DNA of 64,000 nucleotides from Primula veris (taxonomy: Eukaryota > Streptophyta > Magnoliopsida > Ericales > Primulaceae), in NCBI GenBank assembly GCA_963682055.1, contig OY821748.1:1431001-1495000 (forward strand). The letters are read 5' to 3'. This document shows positions 11,261-23,003 of this stretch, piece by piece (the stretch's first letter is position 1; every line of letters starts with the position of its first letter). Below the pieces are notes generated by a model. That model searched no databases. It was not told the origin of the DNA and saw only the letters and a program-made list of their open reading frames with translations. The translations under genes were made by a program, and so were the position numbers.

Positions 11261-12839
11261 GTTTCACGGGATACAACTGTCAGATAAAAACATACGCTCA
11301 CAAGATATAGAAAATCTCCAGTTTAGATAAAGGTAGATTTTGTCTAGTTGATACGACCACTCACAACTCAACTTCTCGAAGAAGGAATTAAAATGTTTAA
11401 CTAGGAAGAAAACCTTTAAAACACTATTTAATAAACGGTCTCAACCTAAGAAATTTAATCGAAGGATTGCCTTACGATGAGTTTTTAAGCAACTTCAGTT
11501 TGGCTCCGTTTGGTACAAGGATTTTTCAATAGAAACTTTAATGGAAAAGAAAAGCTTTTCATAGAAAAAACATAAATCCAAGGAGAACATATATAATCTC
11601 TCACATTTTTTCCACGATAAATCATTTCACCAAACGGAGTCTCAGAGTAATAAATTGGGAACTGTTAATTAATACAGAAGTATAGGAATATCTCATGATT
11701 TAAACATCTCTATTAAACCACAAGTAGGTTAACTGAGCAGAGGAACATACATTTCTTTCCAAAGCGAGATACTAGGTAAGTCGAGCAATAGCTACACCTC
11801 ACCATTTCTAGTTCGAACTGTCGATTGTATACACTTAAACATAATTCTTTGATTCTTAAGATAGAGTCACCCACGAAGAATATTAACAGTGTTCCTTACA
11901 TTACATACAAATCCTATATACAGATCTCTAGTTTAGTACGTCACCGAGAAGCAAAAAAATAAAACATATCAACCCAAAATCGCCAAAAAAATTACCAAGG
12001 GGGGCTTACTACGGTCAATCAAAACCTTCTTTTTTTTAATTAATTTACTGTACCGTCAAGATAACCGTTAGACTGTGATATTGAAGCAAATAAGCTTTTA
12101 TTTGAGGCTGGAAAAGAAGCTAAGTAGTCCATCTTAAATCATACTATAGCTTTTTCAGACCTAGATAACCAAAATCCTCAGCTCATAGATTTCAAACACT
12201 GCAACTTATTAGCAAACATACAAAATAACAATATTAGTGTTCAGTGGAGGAACTAGTAACATGATAAAATTGACTCAATCAACCTCCATATTGAGAAAAA
12301 CCCAATCTTTTACTATGTATAATTTTTTATTTTTTATTTATCGATTTTAGATTTTCAACACCGTCATAATTACGAAAATAACATTTCTAGTTCCGCCACT
12401 GGTAGTGCTAATGCTTAAACATAGATCACAACTGTAACAAGATGTCCAGAAAAGCCAGTATCGGAATATCAACACAAGCAAATTAATATCTTTATGAAAC
12501 AAAAATAAGCGCAAAATAACCACATTATCAGCCTAAGGATATTCATTCGACACTCTACACTGAAATTTAATGTAACAATCTATGCATATGTATGGATTAA
12601 ATAATTGTGCATGTAAAGAAACGGATTAAATGAATTTCCACAAACAATAATAATAATAATAATAATAATATAACAGTAATAAACAATGCCCAGGTTAGAA
12701 TTTAGCTTAAGTATTGTAACAAAGCCTTAAATTCTTCTGATTATGAGATTTATCAATCACACACACGCAAAAAAAAAAAAAAAAAACGCAAAAAACCCAT
12801 ATAATTAAACGTAAGAGAAATATATTAAGAGTACATTAC
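11261..12839 (-). other. Likely 5' leader and leader intron(s) of RDM1
   Basis: There is no coding segment. If transcription starts near the GA-rich tract at 12860-12890, this whole stretch would be untranslated leader and intron. It contains an (AAT)n run near 12646-12670 and an A-rich run at 12770-12786. An independent non-coding function is not excluded. Confidence 0.35.
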
Positions 12840-12920
12840 AGTTCTTCAGCTGGTTGATTGATTGAGATAGAGAGAGAGAGAGAGAGGTGAAATTATATGC
12901 ATATATATTATATATGGTCA
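12840..12920 (-). promoter_or_regulatory. Candidate core promoter of RDM1
   Basis: Read on the minus strand, a TATATAATATATATGC block (about 12900-12916) is followed by an uninterrupted (CT)n tract (about 12870-12888), a common arrangement at plant transcription starts. The assignment to RDM1 rests on orientation and on the absence of another minus-strand gene. Confidence 0.4.
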
Positions 12921-13595
12921 AAATTGTTATTTCAACTTTTAATCTTGTTTATTGTTTTCCTATTTACATTTTGGTAGTAATATATTATATTAAATATTGT
13001 ATAAATAAGGTTAAATAAGTATCTAAGAAGTATTGTACATTATTTGTCTTATTTTACTTTTAAGTGTTGTCCTTTTTGGTAATGTTTTTTTTACCTAACA
13101 TTAATTTGTCTTTTTTGTACTTGATCAATTTACGATTTACCAATCTTTTTTGTACTTGATCAATTTATGATTTACCAATTTGTCTTTTTTGTACTTGGTT
13201 TATACCGGTTAATGACCATGTAACCAATCGTTTCAAACGATTGTATTCGAACAAAACCAAACCAAACCAAATCAATGTACCGTCGTTTTCAATATCTATA
13301 TACGGTCATGACTGAATGGTGATGATGACGGTCAGAGTCGCCAAAGTGCACTCCTCATCCCAACGGGACCGGAAAATTTACATCTCTATACAACACTCCA
13401 AAAAATAAAAATACAATATACATTAAAAGGAAATTGTCAGTTCTTGTGTTTTTTTATCAATTTTTTTTAGCGAGATTAAAATTATCATGCAGAATAATGT
13501 CGTTTTAGTTATTTTATTTTGAGCCGCATATGCACCTGTTTGAAACAATGATGTAATTTTTACTAGTTGTTGGGTTGTTACATGCAATTTTTTTG
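12921..13595. other. Intergenic, minor local repeats
   Basis: Between the RDM1 promoter region and the foldback repeat. TTTTTTGTACTTGATCAATTT is repeated in near-identical form around 13115, 13150 and 13185, a small tandem repeat. No gene is seen. Confidence 0.45.
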
Positions 13596-14008
13596 GAAAA
13601 ATTGTTAAAATGGTACCCAGCCTATTAACTTTTAGTGATTTGATAACCAACCTAACACACTTTCTAAATTGATAACCAACCTATACATTTCGCTCTAATT
13701 TGGTACCCAATCTAACACTTTTTCTAATTTGGTACCCAGCCTAACATTTTTTTCTAATTTGGTACCCAACCTATGATTTAAAAACCGATGATCGAAGACA
13801 GATTGAGCCCCTTAATTGGACTGTATACGTATAGTTTGGGTATCAAATTAGAGCGAAACGTATAGGTTGGGTATCGAATTAGAAAAAATGTTAGGTTGGA
13901 TACCAAATTAGAGCGAAATATATAGATTGAGTACCAAATTAGAAAGTATGTTAGGTTGGATATCAAATCACTAAAACCTGATAGGTTATGTACCATTTTA
14001 GCATTTTT
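13596..14008. repeat. Large foldback repeat with internal short repeats
   Basis: The left arm (about 13596-13770) carries repeated GGTACCCA-CCTAACA-TCTAATTT phrases. The right arm (about 13825-14008) carries their complement (AAATTAGA-TGTTAGGTTGG-TACCAAAT). The outer ends read AAAATTGTTAAAATGGTACC and TACCATTTTAGCATTTTTAC, so they are inverted copies. The loop is about 50 bp. It is probably a foldback transposon. It ends under 300 bp before the PPR start codon and could affect that promoter. The minus-strand frame at 13778-13996 is an artefact of the repeats. Confidence 0.75.
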
Positions 14009-14284
14009 ACTCCTTTTTTTTTTAATGTTTATTTTGCAACATTTTACTAAACTTAAATGAATTTTTTTACAAAGTTTTTTATTTAATTAGATCTCTATTG
14101 TAATATTCAATATAAACCTAAAAACTTCATCTTCTTAACTCACTTGTATCACGCCGCAAAGGTGTTCTCATCACTTTCTATTAGTAATTTAGTATTACAA
14201 TTTCATTTAAAATAATTAAACAATAAAAACATTCCTTTATTTAAAACCTATACAATTTCAAACCCCAGAAAACTAATTTCCAAA

Positions 14285-15886
14285 ATGTTTACAAAATCAA
14301 CCCAATTTCTAAAACCTTTCTCAAATCCCAACATAGCTAAATTTAAGTATTGTTATAAAATCTATAGATACACAACAATGACTGAGTCACCAGAGCTTCC
14401 TTTTTGGGTCAGATTCACGGAGTCGCAAACCCTAGTAGAAGACGATAATTTCATTCTCCCCAACTCTTCATATTGGTCTGAAAAAATTAAAATTGAAAAA
14501 AACCAAATTGGTAAAATTGATAAAATTGAGAATGAACCCATTAATGATGTTGATTTAGTGAGCAAAGTTCTGGAGAAAAGATTCCGATCCGTTGTTGAGG
14601 TTGAGAAAGAATTGGGAAAATGTAACGTTCTCGTATCGGAGGATTTAGTTGATAAAATTTTGAGGAGGTTTAGTAATGATTGTGTTTCGTCATTAGGATT
14701 TTTTAACTGGGCTAAAACGCGAGTGGGTGGTGGAATATCGGCTGATTTGTACAATTTGATGGTTTATAATTTGGGCAAGTGTAAAAGATTCGATATTTTA
14801 TGGGAATTAGTCGAAGAAATGGTTAAAATCGAGGGTTACGTAACGCTTATGACTTTGACTACGGTTATGAGGAGGCTTGCGAAAGCTCGTAGATATGAAG
14901 AGGCTATAGGGGTGTTTAGGGAAATTGAGCGGTTCGGGGTTGAGAAGGATATTGAGTCGATGAATGTTTTGATAGATACTTTGGTGAAAGAGCATAGTGT
15001 TGAAAATGCTCATAAAGTGTTTTTGGAGTTTAAGGGTTTTGTTGAACCGAATGCGAGTACTTTTAACATGTTGGTACACGGCTGGTGTAAGTATCGGGAG
15101 GTTGGGAAGGCAAGGGAGGTTGTTTCGGAGATGGAGAGAGAAGGGTTTTCGCCGGATGTGTTTTCATACACTTGTTTCGTCGAATTTTATTGTCGCGAGA
15201 AGGATTTTCGACAAGTGGATTTGGTTTTGAATGAGATGGAAGAGAAAGGAGTTTTACCTAACTCGGTTACGTATACGATCCTTATGCATGCTTTGGGGAA
15301 GGCTAAGGAGTTGAATAAAGCGTTAGAGGTTTACGAGAAAATAAAACGAAACGGCTGTGATTATGATGCTTCCGTTTATAGCTCGTTGATATTTATTTTA
15401 GGTAAATCGGGTAGGCTAAAAGATGCGCGTGAAGTGTTTGATGAGATGCCGAGGAGAGGTGTTAATCCGGATAAATTGGCTTATAACACTATGATTGCTA
15501 TCGTTTGCGAGCATTCACAAGAGGAGAATGCGCTAAAGTTGTTAGGCGAAATGGAGGAGAGTGGATGTAAGCCTAATACTGTCACGTACGCCCCTTTATT
15601 GAAACTGTTTTGTAAGAAACAACGTATGAAAGTGCTTTCGTTTTTGTTGAAACACATGTTTGAAAATGGGGTTAGTATTGATCTTGGGACTTATACGCTT
15701 TTGGTTCGTGGGTTGTGTAATAGTAAAAAATTTGAGCAGGCGTGCTTGTTTTTCGAAGAGATGGTGATGAGGGGGTTTGTTCCGATGGATTGTACAGTTG
15801 AGATGTTGAAGAAAGGATTAGAGAGAGAGGGTATGCATACAGCAAAGGCGCGGGTTGAAGAATTGAGTTTACAAGCAAAATCTTAG
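14285..15886 (+). CDS. Pentatricopeptide repeat (PPR) protein, P class, probably mitochondrial
   Basis: Intronless, 533 residues, as usual for plant PPR genes. The first ~32 residues (MFTKSTQFLKPFSN...) are basic and hydroxylated with no acids, consistent with an organelle presequence. A second Met lies at residue 32 before ESPELPFWVR. From about residue 155, degenerate 35-residue PPR motifs run almost to the C terminus; clear examples contain PNASTFNMLVHGWCK, PDVFSYTCFVEFYC, PNSVTYTILMHALGKA, PDKLAYNTMIAIVCEH and PNTVTYAPLLKLFCK. I count roughly ten motifs. There are no E, E+ or DYW domains, so it is P class, whose members bind organelle RNA for stabilisation, splicing or translation. It resembles the family of At3g22670, which is also next to RDM1 in Arabidopsis. 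Target RNA unknown. Confidence 0.95.
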   Translation: MFTKSTQFLKPFSNPNIAKFKYCYKIYRYTTMTESPELPFWVRFTESQTLVEDDNFILPNSSYWSEKIKIEKNQIGKIDKIENEPINDVDLVSKVLEKRFRSVVEVEKELGKCNVLVSEDLVDKILRRFSNDCVSSLGFFNWAKTRVGGGISADLYNLMVYNLGKCKRFDILWELVEEMVKIEGYVTLMTLTTVMRRLAKARRYEEAIGVFREIERFGVEKDIESMNVLIDTLVKEHSVENAHKVFLEFKGFVEPNASTFNMLVHGWCKYREVGKAREVVSEMEREGFSPDVFSYTCFVEFYCREKDFRQVDLVLNEMEEKGVLPNSVTYTILMHALGKAKELNKALEVYEKIKRNGCDYDASVYSSLIFILGKSGRLKDAREVFDEMPRRGVNPDKLAYNTMIAIVCEHSQEENALKLLGEMEESGCKPNTVTYAPLLKLFCKKQRMKVLSFLLKHMFENGVSIDLGTYTLLVRGLCNSKKFEQACLFFEEMVMRGFVPMDCTVEMLKKGLEREGMHTAKARVEELSLQAKS

Positions 15887-15904
15887 AAAAATAAGGCCCA
15901 TTTT

Positions 15905-17670
15905 TGCTGGCAGCTTAAGCGAAAAAGAAGTACCATTTTGTGGTTGCTCCGATTTCGTGGAAATTGACAGTTTTTAATTTTTTTGTCTTCAATTTTGGCC
16001 AAGTATTTTGGAGAAATTCTCCTTATGGGATGGGTTTTAAGGCTTTTGTGCTGGTTGTGAACAAATTTTTTGAAGAATGAGCGATGAGAATACTAAGAAA
16101 AGCAAGGTTTTAAATCTTCACCCTCATTTATCTTGATTACTTTTTTTTGTTCAAATTTGCATCATGCTATTTTGGGGATTGCTAATTATGATTATTGTCT
16201 TTTGATAGCTATCTTGGTGAAAAAAAATGGTGAGAAAACGAAATTTCAAGCAGATGAGGTTGTTTATGGAGGTAATGTATGTTTTTTTCTGCTTAAGTTG
16301 AACTTATACAAGAAGAAATTGAAGAAAGGATAAAGTTACTCCTTCATTTTCTGAATATCTTCTGAGAAACACTTTCTTTTCAGAAAAGCATCTATCCTAA
16401 TGGATTCTTATAGAACCCCAAATTTACTTCTAAACCCGACCAGTTCGTTATATCTTATAGATGATTGTAAAGTTGGTTTTTATAACCCATTCTACATGAA
16501 GAATAAAATAGCGCATATCATAATCAATTCACTATTTCCTTATCATTTATTGGTGCATACCAGCTTTCGTATCACAATTTTTTGAAGTACTTGGAATATG
16601 GAATTAATGAATCTTTTCTTTGCTCTTCCTGTAAAATGAATTTACTCCAATTATTGTTCAAATCTGTACCTTATAGAAGACTTTTTACTTGTTATAGGGT
16701 CCCCTCTTTCTTCACAGGAATTAGCTTTGAATAAGCTCAGCTTTGTAAGCTGATGGAGGCGTATCTGTCGCTCGCTAACAGATAAAAGTTAGTGTTTCTT
16801 TTTTCCCTTCTCAGTTTAATCACTTTTAGTTTAGTTTCCCTTTTTCTAATCCTTTCCTTCTGATATTTTCCTTGTGTAGAAGTTATAACATTATAATCAC
16901 AAGATTAAATTCCTTGATTAAGTGGATCCCGGTTTGGCATGTCTTGAAGTTCTGTGCGAGATAATGAAGTTCCGAAAGATTTCAGGTGACTAAACTATGA
17001 TGCATTTCCATTATTATACTAAGCGGACTTCTTGGGTTGTGTCTTGGAACTTTCTACACCGAATCTGGAACCATTGCAAGAAACGCGTTTACTGAACTAT
17101 TTTCCTTAAAATTTTAATAAGTTTAGTTTCTTGAGAACTATTATTGGTATTGAACGGGAAATGAAAATGAAAATGACACTAATAAAAAGAGCCTCTCAAC
17201 CCATCAAAACGAGAACAAGACCAGTGACTTCCCAAAAGTTCACAATATTGAACTTATGTTTGGTGTTAAAATTTGTTGCTTATGAAATTGAAAATGTTAA
17301 AACTTTCAAAAACATTATAAGCTCAACCGTCATAATTGACACAATTGAGGTTGCCAGAAAGGCAGAAAACAGTAGCTATATTAAAATCTGAAAAGTTCTT
17401 AGACAAGTTTTTTTTTTTTCCAGCATCTGTTTTCTTACCAAGTGTGCCAACTTCATTTTGCAGGATTGAAAGCACTCCAAGGCAGGCCAATCAACAAGGA
17501 ATATTTTTCTGTCTAGAGATTCTTTGCTTATTAGAGTGTGTCAAAATAATCATTTGTGAGTTAGCTTTTTGTTTTCAATGAATGGGGAAGCAATAGAACA
17601 ATGGGACTTATGTATACTCAATTACAAGAGTGATAGCAACATTACATAAAAAATTAATCTCATGAGGGAT
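15905..17670 (+). pseudogene. Internally deleted copy of the CVP2/CVL1-type 5-phosphatase gene
   Basis: This region aligns with the intact gene at 30.2-35.4 kb in the same orientation, but only at its two ends. 15905-16330 matches the 5' leader, exon 1 (ATGAGCGATGAGAATACTAAG near 16078) and exon 2 (GCTATCTTGGTGAAAAA near 16208, then AATTTCAAGCAGATGAGGTT). 16380-17670 matches the 3' flank of the intact gene from its 34084 position (CAGAAAAGCATCTATCC) to about 35430. Exons 3-10, which hold the whole catalytic domain, are missing. Exon 2 has also lost about 25 bases relative to the intact copy, a frameshift. It is therefore a non-functional duplicate with a large internal deletion. The short open frames in it are not genes. 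It might still be transcribed from the copied leader. Confidence 0.85.
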
Positions 17671-18519
17671 GATATTCTGTAAATACATCAGTCTCTGTAT
17701 ATAGGGATGTTATGGTCCATCTGTAAATACAACTTTTTATCTTTTTTATTGTTTCCTATTTACATTTTGCTAGTAAAACATTATATAAAATCCTCTGCTG
17801 TATAGGTTGTCCGGGTTACGTTACGTGCATGTATTTATTCTCGTGTTCTTCATCTCTTAAGCTTGTATTGTTTTTCCTTTTCCTTTTCCGTTTCTTCTTT
17901 AGTTATATTTTCGATCGTCTCGCTTATAAATTCCACCTGAGGGTGTTCGAGGATGACTTACCATGTCCATTTCTATTCTTACCCTGCACTGCTGAGGGGT
18001 ATATACCAGTGGCTAATTACCCTTTCCAGTTAGTTTGTAATCATTTTGTATTATATTTTTCTGTGACAGGGGGTCTGTGTACTTAAGCACGTTCGGCGAA
18101 TAATCAACATATCATATGATTTATTCAGAAGAGTCTTCTGTCACTATTTCATTTTCTAAATAGAAAAATGAGAGAATAAATGATGATAAACATCAGGAGT
18201 TGTCCCAAATGCAGCATGCTTATACCATCATCGTGTCTAATTATTAGATTAAATTTCTACTTCTCAAAAGTATGCACGTTTTGTTTATTTCCAACTCATC
18301 TTGAATAATAATTGTCTAATGTTATCATATTAGTATCACATAATGTGAAATTTATGCCTGTTTACTGATCCTAACACATTTGACTTGTCATTCTGGACAA
18401 TCTGTGACTGTCTTAACTTTTCGATTATGATGTTGTTTCGATGAATTCAACTACATTGAGGCAGGCGTAATGATCTTTTATTACAGTTGAATTAGAAAAC
18501 ATGCAACTTGCTAATTACA
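17671..18519. other. Intergenic, no gene recognised
   Basis: AT-rich sequence after the pseudogene. The open frame at 17829-18086 has no recognisable features and I do not support it as a gene. Confidence 0.4.
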
Positions 18520-19340
18520 CTACCGAAAACGTAAAAGCTTAATTTTAGATGTAAAATCTGTTACTAAAATTCAATAAGTTGTATTTTAAAAAATACATAT
18601 AAGTTACTAAAACATCAGATATGAACATTTAGATATATGAGCCATTAATTATAAGTTTTTTTTTTCTCTTTTTTGAGTCCTATAAGAACCTTTCAGATAG
18701 CGGGCCTTAATTACAATTACACGACCAAATTCTGCTATGAAATGAGCTTATTTGCGGTCCAAAAAACTGGACTTATTTAAATTTTAGTATAGAGTCCAAA
18801 CTTATTTAAGTTTTAGTTTATCCCAATATAAAATTCAAGACTTTCATCTGTTTTTATATATTTATCTGTTTTTTAAAATACAAATTATTGAATTCTAGTA
18901 ACATATTTTACATCTAGAATTAAGCTTTTACGTTTAAATAAACTTCTACATATAAAATATAAATTATTGACTCAAAACTCGTTATTTTAATCTATTTTCA
19001 TATTTTCTTATGTTTTTAAAAATACAAATTATTGACTTATAGTAATTGATTTTACGTCTAACATTAAGATTTCACGATTAAATAAACTTCTACATGTAAA
19101 ATATAGATTATTAACTCAAAACTCATAATTCTTATCTGTTTTTACATTTACATCTGTTTTTTAAAATGAAAATTATTGACTTATAGTAACAGATTTTACG
19201 TTTAAAATTAAGCTTTAATGTTTAAATAAACTTCTACTAGTAAAATGTAGATTATTGACTCGTACAGATACAAATTTGAACGTTTCATCTGTTTTTATAT
19301 TTTGGACTAAAACTTAAATAAGTTTAATAAAAGATCAAAA
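18520..19340. repeat. Complex repeat: about three 142-bp tandem units plus an inverted copy
   Basis: Units starting near 18868, 19011 and 19152 each contain AAATTATTGA, TAGTAA-(C/T)A-ATTTTAC, ATTAAGCTTTTACG-like and AAATAAACTTCTAC sequences. A complementary copy of the AGTAACAGATTTTACATCTA segment lies at about 18525-18580. Outer flanks share AACTTAAATAAGTTT-like sequence in inverted orientation (about 18770-18815 and 19310-19330), so this may be one foldback element. No coding potential. Confidence 0.65.
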
Positions 19341-21299
19341 ATTGAATCAAACATAAAATTGTCCTTGAATGCTTTGAGTTCTCCTATAAAAAAAAGCTTA
19401 TGATGTGAATACTAAACTATAGTTTTGTTTAGTCTCAGTACTTCTCCTTTTCCAAAACATTTCGTTTTAGCCTTTAAGAAAATGAAAAAAAATGCAATAT
19501 CAAAGCAAATAGTTCGGAATATTTCTAATTCGTTAAGCAACTCATCAAATTTTCTTCTCTTGGTGCCTTCATAAAAAAAAAAAGATGTATACTCATCTCG
19601 TATTTAGAACGATGACTTGATGAAATTGGATCTGATCGTATCATACTATTAATATAAGTCAACCCAAACATTTTGAGTCTGCCTAATTTTACCAAAATTT
19701 TCCAAAAATACCCCCACTCTAATATTGTAATTACTCTTAAATATCATCACTGAATTCAAATACATAAATAACTTAAAAAATGTTATTTTTCACACATTTA
19801 TATTAAAAACAAAATCGTTGTGTATTTTTTATAAGAGTAAAACGTTATGTTACTCTTTATATACGATTGTTAATTAATTATATTTAATTATTCGATATTT
19901 AAATTTAAAAAAAACTATTAAGTTTATTTGTCGGGATCATATATATGTCATTACGTATCGCATACGTAATGCGTAGGCAACGATTAATAGTAATTAATCG
20001 ATATGATCGTATCTGTATATAAAGGAACCATAAAATTAATTATGAACCATATAAATTGTGAGAACTACTATATAAAGGAAAATGGAATAGAATAAATAAT
20101 TTTTAAAACGGGTAACTTTCACATACCCCAGAAATAATAATGAGAATAGACGTGAAATGGAACAAAAAATGGTTAATAGAATGATATCACTATATTTGTG
20201 GATGAACTTGGGTGTGGTTGTTATTATCCAATCTATTTGGTGGTTGAATTACTTCAATGCATGGAAAGAGACGTAACAAGGTGATGGTTAACATGCATAT
20301 TATAAATATACAATAATACACACACATTACACATACATTGTGTATATAAATATAAATACATAGTATTAATGTTGTTGTTGTAAATAATGGTAAATATACG
20401 TCTTGATCTTCATTTGCATCAACTTTTAACAAAATAGGGTTTTCGGGTAGTAAAATCGACCAGCGAAAATAGCTTCCGAACATGATTGGTATGTTGAATT
20501 TGAAGTCTTACGTACATAGGAATACATGTGAGCAAGGCTTTCTGTTTTTTACTGACAAAGTATTTGAAATGTGGACGGTGCCGCCCAAAGGTTCCGACTA
20601 CTTAGTCCGGACTGAAAATTACTAGCCTTACATGCTTTCTCGCTCTTTATGTCTTGTGTGATACGCCTCTCTTTCTCGATGTTGCGTTAATGCAATTTCT
20701 ATAATCGTAACATGCATTTAAAGAATGAGGACTTGCCGAGTTGAATTAACTCATTAATTACATTATACATTGAAGAATTCATAAACACCAAATATTTAGA
20801 CATTCTCTTCAAGGAAAACGAAATGAAAAGGAAATGAAGTAAAAGCTTCGTTTGGATCCAAATAATGCAATTTCACATAGTCATGCGTTTTTTGTATCAT
20901 AGGTTTAAATATTATTTGTTACGTTGAATAATTTCACTAGCAATAAAAAAAAAAAGGCAAGATAGCTAGCTAGTAGTTTATAAACTTCATGTGTGTGGAA
21001 ATCAAAATGAACTGTTAATTTAGTGACGATTGGGGCATATTTCACAGTAGTATTATGTATATAATTGGCGGTGGTAAAAACATTAAACGGGTGTTTTCTT
21101 GTAGACAAAAAATTCTTGCCATTTAAAGAAAAAAAAACAGTATCGCAATGTTTCTCAAGTCAATTCCCTGTCATATATATGTATGTTCTTGTGTACGATC
21201 ACCACTACTTTTGGGTACTTCTACATTTTTTTTTATGATTACTTTTAGTTGAGTATGTGAACACAAAAATAAGACCCGAATATATCTATTCGGGTACGA
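19341..21299. other. Intergenic, no gene recognised
   Basis: Very AT-rich. Short frames at 20190-20483 and 20905-21108 (minus strand) show no family resemblance and are rich in I/Y/C from microsatellite-like sequence. Confidence 0.4.
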
Positions 21300-21790
21300 A
21301 CCGATCCATATGTTATTAATGATTATCCAACGCATTTAGCATAAGATCCGGGGTATAACAGTATTTTCCCACTTAATGATAAGGGCATTTATCCGATTAG
21401 GTATTTTAGCCCAATCAATGAAAGTCCAGTGAAAAGCCCATGAGATAGAGACATTTGTCAATCTCGTATGAAGCATGAATGGCTATAAATAACCAAGTAA
21501 CTTCACTGGAAAAGGGGCCTGAAAAATTACAGAGAGAAGGATATATAAGAAATATATTTGTCAGAGTTTATCTCACTAGAACACACACCGAGAAAGGTTA
21601 AAGAGAAGACCGAGCATCAAGGATAACGTACCAGATTAAGATAGATTAAATTATCAGACCGAGCAATAGTTTAATAAGAAATTGTAATCCGAGCAAATAC
21701 AATTACCGATCAATAAGAAATAATAACGTGTTCAATATTTTACTTTAATTTATTTTATCAATGTTGAGAAGCATAACGACACCGATCAAA
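21300..21790 (+). mobile_element. Possible solo LTR or LTR fragment
   Basis: Less AT-rich than its surroundings and built like a plant retrotransposon LTR. A TATA box (GGCTATAAATAACC near 21480) is followed by a transcript-like segment rich in GAGA and ACCGAGCA phrases (CCGAGCATCAAGG, CCGAGCAATAG, CCGAGCAAATAC) and AATAAGAAA near 21675 and 21710. I could not define TG...CA ends or a 5-bp target duplication, and no gag/pol coding is nearby. It may instead be a non-autonomous element or an orphan promoter. Confidence 0.35.
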
Positions 21791-22486
21791 GTTACTGTTT
21801 TATCATTATCCTTATAATATTGGTAAGATGACTTGTAGACTGTAGTCTTAGCTGGTCCCCGTTTAAGACTTGGTCATCGTGCTAATAGGACACCACAACC
21901 CAAGTCGGGTAAGGCTTGGTTATTGAACAATTGATCCGGAAAAAAAAATTACATACAATACCCGACTATATTTTTAATATATTAGATAGTTAAAATAAAA
22001 ATATTAAACCCAAACCCGTTTATAATAGGTTACAATGATATAATAGTTTGATGGCTGGCACGATCCTAATTCTTATCTTTTCCCTATTTAAATTGCTCTA
22101 ACTGGGAAAAATAATAGTGTCACGAATGAGGATAAGTTGTAATGGGAAAAAAATTGAGTGGATAAAATAACATCAATAAGTTGGAAAAGGACAGGTTTCT
22201 AATGAGTTGACATGCAACTTGGTAGGTGACCAATATTAACAAGTCACTTACAAAAAGGCTTTTCTTATTGCCTACTGAATGAATTGGTGCAGTCACGTTA
22301 ATGTCTAAGTTCACTAATTATCGTGCTTAACAGTAGTTAACAAACAGTTAACACCCACCTTTGTTTACCTAAGCACTATACTTAATTAATTACTTGTTAT
22401 GGAGAAATTAGCTATACGGGGCCACAATTTAAACCATTCCACCTCCGCCATTTTTGAAAAAAAAAAAAAAAACATCCTAAATATTT
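21791..22486. other. Intergenic, no gene recognised
   Basis: Contains a poly-A run near 22460. The minus-strand frame at 22120-22314 has no recognisable features. Confidence 0.4.
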
Positions 22487-22732
22487 TACTTCATCGTTTC
22501 CCATTTAATTGTTCATTACGAAACTACATGCAATTTTAATCGTTTTATAACTTATATCAAAATTGGCGAAATAAATTTTTTTTAAATCTAATCATAAAAT
22601 TTAACAATTGAACTATATGATCAATTTTTAAAAATTTTCATTCCGATAATTTTGATACAAGTTTTTGACCGATTAAAATTGCACGCAATTTCGTAATAAA
22701 CAATTAAATAGGAAATAACGGACTACGGATTA
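22487..22732. mobile_element. Stowaway-like foldback MITE, copy 2
   Basis: Same family as the copy at 4357. Left half with CATTACGAAACTACATGCAA and right half with its complement (GCACGCAATTTCGTAATAAA). The terminal TACTTCATCGTTTCCC is diverged from the CTCCCTCCG consensus. Confidence 0.7.
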
Positions 22733-22807
22733 ACTTTTTACACGTAAGGTAAGTTTTCCATGTAAATTAATATTAGAGATTTTATACATATATTATTAAA
22801 TATGACG

Positions 22808-23000
22808 CACAACAAAAAAATACTCAAATAGTGACGGGATTAGTGACGTTATTTTTTGTTACGAGCTTATTAACGACGGTTTTTGTGACGGATTTATGAC
22901 AGTTTAGTCAATTTGTGACGACTTTGTGACAGTTTAGTCAATTTAGGACAGACTTGTGATAGTTTTTGACTCTTATTAACTCAAATATTATTTTGTAGTG
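22808..23000 (+). mobile_element. CACTA-like MITE, copy 2, with 3-bp target duplication
   Basis: Begins CACAACAAAAAA and ends TTTTGTAGTG. It is flanked on both sides by ACG (22805-22807 and 23001-23003), a 3-bp target duplication as made by CACTA transposases. Internal GTGACGG/GTGACAG repeats are present; AGTTTAGTCAATTT is duplicated within it. Confidence 0.8.
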
Positions 23001-23003
23001 ACG

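Noticed and set aside
14362..15878. Minus-strand and out-of-frame plus-strand frames over the PPR gene
   Set aside because: Shadows of the 533-residue PPR frame.
16133..17581. Several short frames in 16.1-17.6 kb that might be small genes
   Set aside because: The region aligns with the leader and 3' flank of the 5-phosphatase gene; these frames are non-coding sequence of a pseudogene.
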